Shown here: positions 34,290-43,234 of the stretch, one piece after another | Position numbering within the stretch: position 1 is the first letter of the stretch | How the letters are laid out: the number at the start of each line of letters is the position of its first letter | Origin: Rhodoplanes sp. Z2-YC6860 | GTDB lineage: Bacteria > Pseudomonadota > Alphaproteobacteria > Rhizobiales > Xanthobacteraceae | Assembly: GCF_001579845.1 (NCBI RefSeq) | Contig: NZ_CP007440.1 | Span: 992,001-1,056,000, forward strand | Length of the DNA stretch: 64,000 bases | Direction: 5' to 3' | Notes under the pieces: model-generated | Databases searched by the model: none | Told to the model about the DNA's origin: nothing | The model's input: only the letters and a program-made list of their open reading frames with translations | Position numbers and translations under genes: made by a program

Positions 34290-35666
34290 TTACGCCGGCA
34301 ACAGCGCGCGGAAACGGCCCGGAATGCCGGGCGGCCGGATGCGTTGGACGTCGTCGACCAGCCCTTGCCGCGCCAGCCACGCTTCGAACTCGGGCGCGGG
34401 TTTTTTGCCAAGGAGATCGCGCATCGCCAGCGCGTCGTGGAACGACGTGCTCTGGTAGCCGAGCATGATGTCGTCGGCGCCCGGCACGCCCATCACGAAA
34501 TTGACGCCGGCCGCGACCAGCAGCGTGAGCAGCGCATCCATGTCGTCCTGGTCGGCTTCGGCGTGGTTGGTGTAGCAGACGTCGACGCCCATCGGCACGC
34601 CCATCAGCTTGCCGCAGAAATGATCTTCCAAGCCGGCGCGCGTGATCTGCTTGCCGTCGAACAGGTATTCCGGGCCTATGAAGCCGACGACGGTGTTGAC
34701 CAGCAGCGGCTTGAAATGCCGCGCCACCGCGTAGGCGCGCGCCTCCAAGGTCTGCTGGTCGACGCCATGATGAGCATTGGCCGAGAGCGCGCTGCCCTGA
34801 CCGGTCTCGAAATACATCACGTTGTCGCCAATCGTGCCGCGCCGAAGCGCGAGCGCGGCGTCGCGGGCCTCAGTGAGCAACGCGAGGTCGATGCCGAAGC
34901 TTTTGTTGGCCGCTTCAGTGCCGGCGATGGATTGGAACACGAGATCGACCGGTGAGCCCGAACGGATCAGGCCGAGCGTGGTCGTCACATGAGCCAGCAC
35001 GCATGCCTGCGTCGGGATTTCGAGCTTGGTTCGGATCTCATCGAGCATCGAGAGCAGTTGATGCGCGCGCTCCGGGCTGTCGGTGGCCGGATTGATGCCG
35101 ATCACGGCGTCGCCCGATCCGAGCAGCAGCCCGTCAAGAATGCTCGCCGCAATCCCGCGCGCATCGTCGGTCGGATGGTTCGGCTGAAGCCTAACCGACA
35201 GCCGGCCGGGGAGGCCGACGGTCGAGCGGAAGCGCGTCACGACCGAGCACTTCGCCGCCATGACCATCAGGTCCTGCAGCCTGCTGATCTTGCTGACCGC
35301 TGCCGCCATCTCGGGCGTGACGCCGGGCGCCAGCGCCGCGAGCTTCGGAGTTGTGGCTTCGTCGGACAGCAGCCAGTCGCGAAAGCTGCCGACGGTCAGA
35401 TGCGCGATCGGCGCAAATGCCTTCTTGTCGTGGCCGTCGATGATCAGGCGCGTCACCTCGTCCGTCTTATAAGGAACCAGTTCTTCTTGAAGGAACGTCG
35501 TGAGCGGCAAGTCGGCCAGCGCGTATTGCGCGGCGACGCGCTCCTCGCCGGTCTCGGCGGCGAGCCCCGCGAGCTGGTCGCCGCTGCGCAATGGTGTCGC
35601 CGTCGCCATCAGCGTCTTGAGATCGCTGAAGGTAAAACGGCGGCCGCCGATGGTCGCGCTGTACAT
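34290..35666 (-). CDS. eutB: Ethanolamine ammonia-lyase large subunit EutB
   Basis: 458 residues, close to the usual ~453. Typical stretches are GEERVAAQYALADLPLTTFL, GLPGRLSVRLQPNHPTDDAR, GLLLGSGDAVIGINPATDSP, QSIAGTEAANKSFGI, and CYTNHAEADQDDMDALLTLL, and the C-terminus contains VMGVPGADDIMLGYQSTSFH. It is the catalytic TIM-barrel subunit that binds adenosylcobalamin with EutC. The first gene of a four-gene operon, it is divergent from a ThDP enzyme with only 105 nt between starts; no cobalamin riboswitch is apparent there. Confidence 0.96.
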   Translation of the reverse strand: MYSATIGGRRFTFSDLKTLMATATPLRSGDQLAGLAAETGEERVAAQYALADLPLTTFLQEELVPYKTDEVTRLIIDGHDKKAFAPIAHLTVGSFRDWLLSDEATTPKLAALAPGVTPEMAAAVSKISRLQDLMVMAAKCSVVTRFRSTVGLPGRLSVRLQPNHPTDDARGIAASILDGLLLGSGDAVIGINPATDSPERAHQLLSMLDEIRTKLEIPTQACVLAHVTTTLGLIRSGSPVDLVFQSIAGTEAANKSFGIDLALLTEARDAALALRRGTIGDNVMYFETGQGSALSANAHHGVDQQTLEARAYAVARHFKPLLVNTVVGFIGPEYLFDGKQITRAGLEDHFCGKLMGVPMGVDVCYTNHAEADQDDMDALLTLLVAAGVNFVMGVPGADDIMLGYQSTSFHDALAMRDLLGKKPAPEFEAWLARQGLVDDVQRIRPPGIPGRFRALLPA

Positions 35667-35771
35667 GGCCGGGCCCCAAGGATTCGCCTTGGCCGATTAT
35701 AGCGGATCGGGCCTTGCGCGCTCGGCTCAGCATGCCATTCTGCCGCGCCTTATAGGGAGAGCGTTGACATC

Positions 35772-37463
35772 ATGATGCTGGGACATAACCGGAAGATGCT
35801 GGGCGCGGAGTGTATGGCCGACATGCTGGAGGCCTACGGCGTGACGCATGTGTTTCATGTGCCGGCGGTCTTGCGCAAAACCTTCGCAGTGATGGAGACG
35901 CGGACCAAGATCAAGCGGCTGCACGTGCACAGCGAGGCGACCGCGGCCTATATGGCCGACGGCTATGCCCGCGCCTCCGGCAAGCCCGGCATCTGCATGG
36001 CCCAGGTGATCGGCGCGCTGAATCTTGCGGCGGGCCTTCGCGACGCGTGGCTGGCGCACTCGCCGGTGATCGCGTTCACCGGCGGCCGCGAGCCGAAGAC
36101 CAAGTTCCGGCAGGTCTATCAGGAGGTCGACGACGTGCCGGCCTTCGAGCCAGTGACCAAGTGGAATGCCACGGTCGACGACGTGAACCGCTTCCCCGAC
36201 ATGGTGCGCCAGGCGTTCCGCGTCGCCACCACCGGCCGGCCCGGGCCGGTGCATCTGCAATTCCGCGGCAACGAAGGTCAGGTCGACGGCGAAGAAGGCG
36301 AGATGGAGCCGCTGGTCGAGACCGAGTTCGGCATCGTGCCGCCGTTCCGGCCGGAGCCGGATCAGGGCAGCGTGCTGACGGCCTTGCAGGTTCTGCAATC
36401 GGCGGAGCGGCCGGTGATCGTTGCGGGCGGCGGCGTGCGCGCTTCGGGCGCGGCGCGCGAACTCGTGGCGTTGGCCGAGGCGTTGCAGATTCCCGTCGTC
36501 ACCTCGCTGAACGGCAAGGATTCGATCGTCGGCAATCATCCGCTGTCGTGCGGCGTGGTCGGCACCTATTCGCGCGAGAGCGCCAACAAGGTGGTCAACG
36601 CGGCCGATCTGATCTGCTTCGTGGGCACGACCACCGGCGGCATGACCACGCACTTCTGGGCGGTGCCGAAGATCGGCACGCCGGCGATCCAGATCGACAT
36701 CGATCCGGAGGCGCTCGGCATGAACTATCCGCTGCAGGCGCGGGTCAACGGCGACGCCAAGGTCACGCTCGCGAAGATGCTGGCGGCCTGTGACAAGAGC
36801 ACGGCCGGAAAACGCAAGGCCTGGGTCGCGCAGGCGCAGAGCCTCGTGAAGGAGTGGTACGCCAAATACAAGAAGGACCTGGAATCGGACTCCATGCCGA
36901 TCCATCCGGCCCGCATCTGCAACGAACTGTCCAAGCATGTGCCGGACGACGCCATCGTCTGCGTCGACACCGGACACGCCGGCATGTGGATGGGCGGCAT
37001 GTACGACCTGCGCACCGACAAGCAGAGCTACATGCGCAGCGCCGGCCATCTCGGCTGGGCGTTCCCGGCAGGCCTAGGCGCCAAGTGTGGCGCGCCGGAC
37101 CGTCCGGTGGTGACGTTCACCGGCGACGCCGGGCTCTGGTATCACATCGGCGATATCGAGACGGCGGTGCGCTGGAAGATCAACGCCGTGACGGTGGTCA
37201 ACAACAACGGCGGCGGCAATCAGAGCAAGCGCGGCTTCGATCGCGTTTACGGTGGCACGCAGACCGAGCAGGCGCGCGAGCTGTGGACCTTCCGCAAGAC
37301 CAACTTCGCCCGCATCGCCGAGGAAATGGGTGCGCTCGGCATTCGCGTGGAGGATCCCAAGGGTCTGCCTGCGGCGCTGGCGCAGGCGCTCGCCGCCAAC
37401 CGCCCGGCGCTCATCGACGTCGTGACCGACATCGATGCGCTTGCGCCGACGGCGGTGGCTTGA
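35772..37463 (+). CDS. ThDP-dependent enzyme, acetolactate synthase-like (second copy)
   Basis: 563 residues with PYR, central and PP domains. The activating Glu is in HSEATAAYMADGYARASGKP. The central domain has RPVIVAGGGVRASGAARELV. The PP domain carries GDAGLWYHIGDIETA, the ThDP-Mg motif (with GDA for GDG), ending in VVNNNGGGNQ. It differs strongly from the ThDP enzyme at 1762. Divergent from eutB; a link to the acetaldehyde made by EutBC (for example a carboligation) is possible but unproven. Confidence 0.9.
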   Translation: MMLGHNRKMLGAECMADMLEAYGVTHVFHVPAVLRKTFAVMETRTKIKRLHVHSEATAAYMADGYARASGKPGICMAQVIGALNLAAGLRDAWLAHSPVIAFTGGREPKTKFRQVYQEVDDVPAFEPVTKWNATVDDVNRFPDMVRQAFRVATTGRPGPVHLQFRGNEGQVDGEEGEMEPLVETEFGIVPPFRPEPDQGSVLTALQVLQSAERPVIVAGGGVRASGAARELVALAEALQIPVVTSLNGKDSIVGNHPLSCGVVGTYSRESANKVVNAADLICFVGTTTGGMTTHFWAVPKIGTPAIQIDIDPEALGMNYPLQARVNGDAKVTLAKMLAACDKSTAGKRKAWVAQAQSLVKEWYAKYKKDLESDSMPIHPARICNELSKHVPDDAIVCVDTGHAGMWMGGMYDLRTDKQSYMRSAGHLGWAFPAGLGAKCGAPDRPVVTFTGDAGLWYHIGDIETAVRWKINAVTVVNNNGGGNQSKRGFDRVYGGTQTEQARELWTFRKTNFARIAEEMGALGIRVEDPKGLPAALAQALAANRPALIDVVTDIDALAPTAVA

Positions 37464-37520
37464 GGTTGATCTGGACGGCGGGAGCAGTTCCTGACTGGCT
37501 CGCGTTGCAACAACGGCGGT

Positions 37521-37631
37521 GTCATCGCCGGGCTTGACCCGGCGATCCATGAGCGGCTGCGGCGAAGGAAGTCGTAAGAGCCTGCATCCGTTGAGCAACC
37601 GTATGGACCCCCGCGTTGAGCGCGGGGGTGA
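37521..37631 (+). repeat. Bipartite 111-bp palindromic element, copy 1
   Basis: Two hairpins bracket a less conserved middle. The left one is ATCGCCGGG-CTTGA-CCCGGCGAT, after a starting GTC. The right one is ACCCCCGCG-TTGAG-CGCGGGGGT, ending GAC. The reverse complement of 57960-58070 has the same length and nearly the same flanks. It lies between the ThDP gene and a response regulator that converge, so it may also stop transcription. Confidence 0.85.
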
Positions 37632-37681
37632 CAGTGTGCCTGTGGCGCGAGCGTGCCTTGAATTTTTAGGTGGGAAGTTTT

Positions 37682-38101
37682 TTAGCGCAACACCGACGCG
37701 ATCGCGTCGCGGAGCCGGTGTGCCGAAATCGGCTTCGCCAGCACCGGCGCGCCCGGCACCATCTGAGAGATATGGGCGCGCGTCTCCTGGTCGCCGTGGG
37801 CGGTGATGAAGATGATCGGCGTGTCGCGCTGCTCGCGGATGCGGCGCGCGGCCTCGATGCCGTCCATGCGTCCGGCGAGCCGGACATCCATCAGCACGAG
37901 ATCGACGTCCAGGTCGGCCGCCTGCTCGACAGCGCCGTCGCCGTCCGGCACGAGGCCGCAGACCTCAAGGCTTTGCTCGCGGATGAGGGATTCTAGATGC
38001 CAGGCGACCAGAAGTTCGTCTTCGACGATCAACACGCGGGGGGAGCGATCGATCGAGCGCATCCGGTCCACCGTAGTCGCTTGCTGGAATTCCAATGTCA
38101 T
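37682..38101 (-). CDS. Single-domain response regulator (CheY-like receiver)
   Basis: About 139 residues. The receiver fold has the acidic pair in PRVLIVEDELLVAWHLE, the phosphoacceptor Asp in VDLVLMDVRLAGRMDGIEAA, the Thr in IIFITAHGD, and the Lys in VLAKPISAHRL. There is no output domain, so it would act by protein-protein contact, as in general stress or motility phosphorelays. No histidine kinase gene is nearby. Start at ATG 38101; ATG 38062 would shorten it by 13 residues. Confidence 0.9.
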   Translation of the reverse strand: MTLEFQQATTVDRMRSIDRSPRVLIVEDELLVAWHLESLIREQSLEVCGLVPDGDGAVEQAADLDVDLVLMDVRLAGRMDGIEAARRIREQRDTPIIFITAHGDQETRAHISQMVPGAPVLAKPISAHRLRDAIASVLR

Positions 38102-38226
38102 GACGCACGCACCGCTGTGAGTCGCCACATACTACCGCTTCGCAAGCGATGCGCCAGCCCCTCGATTCTCCCTCAACGGCTTGGCGTAAAGTCGGTACAG
38201 GACCACCGTCTTTGGTGTGGCTGGCC

Positions 38227-38484
38227 TCAGTGCTCCGGCACCAGCGGCGGCGGATAGGAATCGCGGGTCGAATCCCATCCCGGACGGAACAAGTCGTCCT
38301 CGGACTGTACGATCACGTCGGCCAGGCGGCCATTGCGGCCGTCGAGATGGGCCAACGCGACGGCGTCGCGGAACGCATCATTTCTGTACATGTAGGGCTC
38401 GGAGTTCTCGCCGTCGCATTGAATCATCCATGCGCCGTCGTCGTAGACTACGTAGTACCGGGACTTGGTTGGCGAACCGTCCAT
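38227..38484 (-). CDS. Small conserved-looking hypothetical protein, DUF2188-like
   Basis: 85 residues. SRYYVVYDDGAWMIQCDGEN followed by a helix with YRNDAFRDAVALAHLDGRNG suggests a beta-alpha fold like DUF2188 proteins, in which a short strand pair is followed by a helix. The C-terminus is Pro-rich (YPPPLVPEH). No function can be assigned. It lies alone between the response regulator and the GST gene. Confidence 0.6.
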   Translation of the reverse strand: MDGSPTKSRYYVVYDDGAWMIQCDGENSEPYMYRNDAFRDAVALAHLDGRNGRLADVIVQSEDDLFRPGWDSTRDSYPPPLVPEH

Positions 38485-38625
38485 AGCGGGCTCCTGATCG
38501 CAGCCCCCGCAGATTGCGGGTACGGGTTATATGGGGCTGCAATGCGACAACGTCGTCTCAGTTCCTAAACAACCTCGGAATCACGGTTTAGCCTTGTGGA
38601 TTACTGTGGACGGTGTGGGTAACTG

Positions 38626-39420
38626 TCAGCAGCTTGCCATGATCTCTTTGATTTTAGGCCAATTTTCCCGGCCTTGCCGTTTCATGAGCGTGAGATAGTC
38701 GGCGTTTTCCCAGCGCGTGATGCCCTCCTTGAAGCTCGGACGGGCCTGAATCCGCCGATACCAGTCGGCCACCCGCGGTGTCGGTTCCAGCATTCCCAGC
38801 ACATCGAGATGGTCCAGGCGGACCACATAGGGCGTGAACGCCGCATCGGCGATGCTGTAGTCGGCGCCGGCCAGCCAGGCGTGTTTGGTCAGTGAGTCTT
38901 CCATGTCGCGATAAAGCGTGAGCAGCCGCGAGATCGCGATCTTGAAGAAGGCTGAGTCCAAGCCTTTCTCGATCACGTCGCGGCGACGCTCGCGCTTGAT
39001 CGGATCGGGAATGCTTTCGAGCATTTCCTTCCCGGCTTCGCCCTTCGAGATGTACTGATGCCGGAATGCGACGCCGAAGCTCAGGATCGCGATGCCCGCG
39101 TCATGCACGCCTTCGTCGAGCTGCTTGGTCCAGAGCCGCATCTTGGCGCGTCCGAACGGATCGGCCGGCTTCAGCGGCGGATCGGGAAAGCGCTCGTCGA
39201 GATATTCATTGATGACGTTGGACTCAGGGACAACGATATCGCCATCGATCAATGTCGGCACCACGGCGCGCGGGTTAAGCTTGACGTACCAGTCCTGCTG
39301 ATGCTCGCCGGCGCGCAGATTGAGATGCCGGCTTTCATACTGCAGGCCCTTCTCGGCCAGCATCAGCCGCACCTTCTGGGCGCAGCTCGACATATCATTG
39401 TGATAGAGCGCAAGCGTCAT
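38626..39420 (-). CDS. Glutathione S-transferase family protein
   Basis: 264 residues. The thioredoxin-like N-terminal domain has the catalytic-site segment YHNDMSSCAQKVRLMLAEKG, the cis-Pro VVPTLIDGDI, and the glutathione-binding ES pair in VVPESNVINEYLDE. The all-helical C-terminal domain contains WLAGADYSIADAAFTPYV. The SSCAQK active site resembles zeta-, beta- or LigE/F-like enzymes (isomerases or etherases) more than detoxifying classes. Its start overlaps the stop of the Pht5-like gene (ATGA), so the two act together. Confidence 0.88.
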   Translation of the reverse strand: MTLALYHNDMSSCAQKVRLMLAEKGLQYESRHLNLRAGEHQQDWYVKLNPRAVVPTLIDGDIVVPESNVINEYLDERFPDPPLKPADPFGRAKMRLWTKQLDEGVHDAGIAILSFGVAFRHQYISKGEAGKEMLESIPDPIKRERRRDVIEKGLDSAFFKIAISRLLTLYRDMEDSLTKHAWLAGADYSIADAAFTPYVVRLDHLDVLGMLEPTPRVADWYRRIQARPSFKEGITRWENADYLTLMKRQGRENWPKIKEIMASC

Positions 39421-40412
39421 ATCCGAAGCTCCACATTCACTTCCTTGGGAAACAGCTCTTCGATCGCGAGCTTTCGGCTCGTCACGCCTTGTTCGTGGCA
39501 GAACGCGAGAAACGGCTCCAGCGTGCTGCGGTTCTTGTCGATGCCGTAAGGCCAGGGGTCGCCGTCGCCAAACAACGCGCGATTGGTTTGCTCGAAGTGG
39601 TCATCACTCCACGCAGTGGGCAAAAACGAGATTTGTCCCTGATAGAGCGCCGGAAGACACGCGCGCTTGGCTCGCTCAAAAGCTTCCAGCAGGTTGCGCG
39701 CGATCCAACGGTTCTGCTCGAACACGGCACGGCGCATCACGAGGACATGCATGATCGGGAAGATGCCCGTCTTCCTGAAATATTGCAGCTCGTGCTCGCG
39801 ATAGTCTGGAATGAGCCTTTTCACGTCATGTTTGCCATCGAGGAACACGTCGGGCGGACGCGCCGTGATCATGGCGTCGATCTCGCCGTCGAGCAGAAGC
39901 TCGTTGAGGCTCTTGTCCTGCCGGCTCGTGAGTTTGAAACCGGGCGGCAGCTCGAATTTCGCCATTTCTTTGCGGCCGCGATCGTTGACGCCCGCCTGGA
40001 TCCAGTCGATGGAGGTGAGCGGAACGCCGACGTCGTGCTGCAGCCACCCGCGCACATAAGTCACGGCGGTCTGCGTCCATTGCGGGATGCCGATCCGTTT
40101 GCCCTTGAGGTCGGACGGCTTTCCGATCTTGGAGCCGCCTGCCACATAGATCGAACCGTGCCGAAACACCCGTGACGGAAAAATCGGTAGTCCAACCATC
40201 GGCGAATTGCCCGCCGCCGTAATGGTGCAATAGGTCGCGAGCGAGAATTCGGAGATTTCCCATTCTTCGGATGCCAGGAAACGATAGGCGATCTGTTCGA
40301 ACGGATGGTTGAGCACGCGAAGGTCGATGCCTTCCGGTTTGATCCGGCCGCTGGCGAGCTCCCGTGTGTGCAGATAATCGCCGATGGCGAGCGTCAACGG
40401 CAGGTCGGACAT
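39417..40412 (-). CDS. 4,5-dihydroxyphthalate decarboxylase-like protein (binding-protein fold, no signal peptide), A
   Basis: 331 residues from ATG 40412 (MSDLPLTLAIGDYLHTRELA). The pattern IKPEGIDLRVLNHPFEQIAY, EISEFSLATYCTITA, and LKGKRIGIPQWTQTAVTYVRGWL fits the 4,5-dihydroxyphthalate decarboxylase family, which shares the periplasmic-binding-protein fold. There is no signal peptide, so it is probably cytoplasmic and enzymatic. It resembles the divergent gene at 40632 in many places (both have FPIMHVLVMRR / FPIMHTVVIRR and GDPWPYGI / GDPWPYGL). Coupled to the GST gene downstream. Confidence 0.78.
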   Translation of the reverse strand: MSDLPLTLAIGDYLHTRELASGRIKPEGIDLRVLNHPFEQIAYRFLASEEWEISEFSLATYCTITAAGNSPMVGLPIFPSRVFRHGSIYVAGGSKIGKPSDLKGKRIGIPQWTQTAVTYVRGWLQHDVGVPLTSIDWIQAGVNDRGRKEMAKFELPPGFKLTSRQDKSLNELLLDGEIDAMITARPPDVFLDGKHDVKRLIPDYREHELQYFRKTGIFPIMHVLVMRRAVFEQNRWIARNLLEAFERAKRACLPALYQGQISFLPTAWSDDHFEQTNRALFGDGDPWPYGIDKNRSTLEPFLAFCHEQGVTSRKLAIEELFPKEVNVELRI

Positions 40413-40631
40413 CAGCGTCGCACTCCCAGAATTTTGCGGCATCAGAGCCCGATCGCGACCGCCTGGGCAAGGCCACTGTCACCATAGCCGCCCGAAGGGA
40501 CGGCGTCGCTTCGCTCGCTTATGGGGGCAGCCATGCTTTCGCTCGCGAACGCACCTGTTAGACTGCCGTCTGTCTGCGGCCGGACAACGGTTGCGAAAAA
40601 GACTGCGCGCCAAGATGCACGAGGGGATGGA

Positions 40632-41627
40632 ATGCCGAAACTGCCGCTCACCTTTGCCTGCGGGCTCTACGATCGCATGCAGGCGCTCTACACCGGCGAG
40701 GTGCAGGTCGAAGGCGTCGACCTCAACTTCCTGGTCGACGACAATCCGCGCAACATCTTCGACCGCATGGCCGCGGGGCAGGAGTTCGACGCCGCCGAGT
40801 TCTCCAGCTCCGAATACATCTCGCGCTTCGTCGCCAACCAGTGCCCGTTCGTCGCCATCCCGGTGTTCGCCTCGCGGGTGTTCCGGCACAGCTTCATCTT
40901 CATCAACAAGAAGCACATCAAGTCGCCGAAAGAGCTCGAGGGCAAGCGCATCGGCGTGCCGGTCTATACGATGACGGCCGCGATCTTCATCCGCGGGCTC
41001 TTGAGCGACGAGCACGGCATCGATTTCTCCAAGTGCGAATGGGTCGAGGGTGACATCAACAGCGCCAAGCCGCACGGCAATCCGACCATCCTGCCGACCG
41101 CGAAGAAGCTCTTCATCGCGGCCAACAAGTCCGGAAAGTCGCTGAGCAGGATGCTGGAAGACGGCGAGCTCCAGGCCATCATCGGCACCGGCGTGCCGGA
41201 GGCCTATGGCCGCAATCCCGATATCGTGCGGCTTTATCCGGACTATCGCGCGGCCGAGATGGACTACTACAAGCGCACCAGGATCTTCCCGATCATGCAC
41301 ACCGTGGTGATCCGCCGCGACGTGCATGAGAAGCATCCGTTCCTCGCGACCGCGCTCTATCACGCGCTCGATCGGTCGAAGAACCTCGCGCTGAAGAAGA
41401 TGAACTACCGCGGCACGCTGCGTTACATGCTGCCGTGGATGACGGAGGAGCTCGACCAGATCGCCGACGTGTTCGGCGGCGATCCGTGGCCTTACGGCCT
41501 CGAACCGAATCGGCCGACGCTCAGTGCGCTGGTGCGCTACCTGGAAGAGCAGGGCGTGATCGCCAAGGCGCCCAAGGTCGACGATCTGTTCGTGCCGGTG
41601 CGGCAGATCCATCCGATGCAGCACTAG
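40632..41627 (+). CDS. 4,5-dihydroxyphthalate decarboxylase-like protein (binding-protein fold, no signal peptide), B
   Basis: 331 residues from ATG 40632, preceded by GAGGGGATGGA. The start MPKLPLTFACGLYDRMQALY has no export signal. Family landmarks are VEGVDLNFLVDDNPRNIFDR, DAAEFSSSEYISRFVA, and LEGKRIGVPVYTMTAAIFIR. It is a paralogue of the divergent protein at 39417, with 219 nt between starts. It lies 8 nt before an ABC permease and is the first gene of a five-gene operon, so it either decarboxylates an imported aromatic acid or, less likely, serves as an unusual non-exported receptor. Confidence 0.8.
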   Translation: MPKLPLTFACGLYDRMQALYTGEVQVEGVDLNFLVDDNPRNIFDRMAAGQEFDAAEFSSSEYISRFVANQCPFVAIPVFASRVFRHSFIFINKKHIKSPKELEGKRIGVPVYTMTAAIFIRGLLSDEHGIDFSKCEWVEGDINSAKPHGNPTILPTAKKLFIAANKSGKSLSRMLEDGELQAIIGTGVPEAYGRNPDIVRLYPDYRAAEMDYYKRTRIFPIMHTVVIRRDVHEKHPFLATALYHALDRSKNLALKKMNYRGTLRYMLPWMTEELDQIADVFGGDPWPYGLEPNRPTLSALVRYLEEQGVIAKAPKVDDLFVPVRQIHPMQH

Positions 41628-41635
41628 GGCCGTTC

Positions 41636-42412
41636 ATGCGTTGGCGTGTCACCATCGACCGGCTGATCGTTCTCGTGATCCTGCTGGCGTTGTGGCAGGC
41701 CGGCAGCATGGCGTTCGGCGATTATTGGCTGAGCACGCCATGGGGGACCGTGACGCGGTTCTTTGCGTCGCTCGGCAACGGCGAGCTGTTCTTCCACGGC
41801 AGCTACACCATCAGCGAGGCGCTGGCCGGCTGCGTCATCGGCGGCGTGCCGGCGGTGCTGCTGCCGTTCTGGCTGCGGCGCTATCCGGTGATCGTCGCCA
41901 TCCTCGATCCGTTCATGGTCGGCGGCTATGGCGCGCCGAAGCTCGCCTTTGCGCCGCTGTTCATCCTGTGGTTCGGCATCGGCATCGAGTCCAAGATCGC
42001 GCTGGTCGCGGTCGTGGTGTTCTTCATCGTCTATTTCTCGACGCTGTCCGGCGTCCGCGCGCTCGACACAAGGCTGGTGCGGATGGCGCAGCTCGTCGGC
42101 GCGAACGAGCGCCAGGTCGGCCGGCATATCGTGTTTCCCGGCGCGGTGCCCTCGATCTTCGCGGGCTTCCGCATCGCGGTGCCTTACGCGATCGGCGGCG
42201 CGGTGATCGCCGAGCTGATCTCATCGAACCGCGGGCTCGGCTATCTGGTGCAGACCGGAGCGATGAATTTCGACACCACGCAGGTGTTCGTCGCGATCCT
42301 CGCCGCAACCGTCATCGTCCACGCCTTCATCGCCATCGTCGACGTGGCCGAACGCTTCCTGTTGCGCTGGCGGCCGCGCGGCGGCGCGCTGGTCGTCGAT
42401 CACGGGACCTGA
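41636..42412 (+). CDS. ABC transporter permease, NitT/TauT family (cluster 3, first)
   Basis: 258 residues from ATG 41636 (MRWRVTIDRLIVLVILLALW), with about six membrane helices. The coupling loop is near VFPGAVPSIFAGFRIAVPYA. The start lies 8 nt after the Pht5-like gene. The ATPase gene follows after 2 nt. Differs in sequence from the second permease at 43349. Confidence 0.92.
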   Translation: MRWRVTIDRLIVLVILLALWQAGSMAFGDYWLSTPWGTVTRFFASLGNGELFFHGSYTISEALAGCVIGGVPAVLLPFWLRRYPVIVAILDPFMVGGYGAPKLAFAPLFILWFGIGIESKIALVAVVVFFIVYFSTLSGVRALDTRLVRMAQLVGANERQVGRHIVFPGAVPSIFAGFRIAVPYAIGGAVIAELISSNRGLGYLVQTGAMNFDTTQVFVAILAATVIVHAFIAIVDVAERFLLRWRPRGGALVVDHGT

Positions 42413-42414
42413 CG

Positions 42415-43212
42415 ATGGCCGTGACGCCGATGCTCGACATCAAAGGTCTCGGCAAGCGCTTTCCGGCGCGGGAAGGCCGTGAGCCGCCGCCGTGGATCAT
42501 CCAGGACCTGTCGTTCTCGGTCGGCGCCGGCGAGCTCCTGACCATCATCGGGCCTTCAGGGGCAGGCAAATCGACGCTGCTCAACATCATTGCGCAGATC
42601 GAAACCGCGAGCGCCGGCGAGGTCACGTTCGACGGTGAGCGCACCGTCTCGGCCGAGCAGAAGGTCTTGCATCCCGGGCTCAACCGCCGCGTCGGCTATG
42701 TGACGCAGGACGATAACCTTTTGCCCTGGCGCACCACGGTCGACAACGTGCTGTTTCCGCTCGAGGTGCAGGGCCGGCTCGACGACAGCGCGCGGGCGCG
42801 CGCCGCCGAGTTGATCGCGGCGGTCGGGCTCAACGGCTTCGAGCGGTATTACCCGCACGAACTCTCCGGCGGCATGCGCAAGCGCGCAGCGCTCATTCGC
42901 ACGCTGGTCTATGACCCGCCGATGATCCTGATGGACGAACCGTTCGGCGCGGTCGATGCACAGACCCGCACGCAGCTTCAGAGCGATCTGCTGCGGCTGT
43001 GGAGCCTCAAGCGCAAGACCATCATCTTCGTCACCCATGACATCACCGAAGCGATTGCCTTGGGAGACCGTGCGCTCGTGCTGACGCGAAGGCCTGCAAA
43101 GATCGCGGCCGAACATCCGATCCCGATCCCGCGGCCGCGCGACGTGAAGAACATCTTCACGACACCGAGTTTTACCGCGATCTACGAGCGCATCCGGGCG
43201 GACGTGCAATGA
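42415..43212 (+). CDS. ABC transporter ATP-binding protein, NitT/TauT family (cluster 3)
   Basis: 265 residues. Walker A is GPSGAGKST, the Q-loop lies in GYVTQDDNLLPWRTTV, the signature is LSGGMRKRAALIRTL, Walker B is MILMDEPFGAVDAQTR, and the H-loop is FVTHDITEAI. It sits between two permease genes; the following permease is separated by a palindromic repeat rather than being directly coupled. Confidence 0.95.
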   Translation: MAVTPMLDIKGLGKRFPAREGREPPPWIIQDLSFSVGAGELLTIIGPSGAGKSTLLNIIAQIETASAGEVTFDGERTVSAEQKVLHPGLNRRVGYVTQDDNLLPWRTTVDNVLFPLEVQGRLDDSARARAAELIAAVGLNGFERYYPHELSGGMRKRAALIRTLVYDPPMILMDEPFGAVDAQTRTQLQSDLLRLWSLKRKTIIFVTHDITEAIALGDRALVLTRRPAKIAAEHPIPIPRPRDVKNIFTTPSFTAIYERIRADVQ

Positions 43213-43234
43213 TTGGGCACGGGAATCCTCAGCG

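Noticed and set aside
33481-35666. Ethanolamine microcompartment locus
   Set aside because: Only eutB and eutC are present; no shell-protein, eutA, eutE or eutG homologue within the window.
35667-35771. Possible cobalamin riboswitch upstream of eutB
   Set aside because: The divergent gap is only 105 nt, too short for the usual ~200-nt element, and no B12-box-like sequence was recognised.
39417-41627. The Pht5-like proteins as ordinary periplasmic ABC receptors
   Set aside because: Neither has a signal peptide at the supported start, and upstream extensions do not encode one; the cytoplasmic decarboxylase-like reading fits better.
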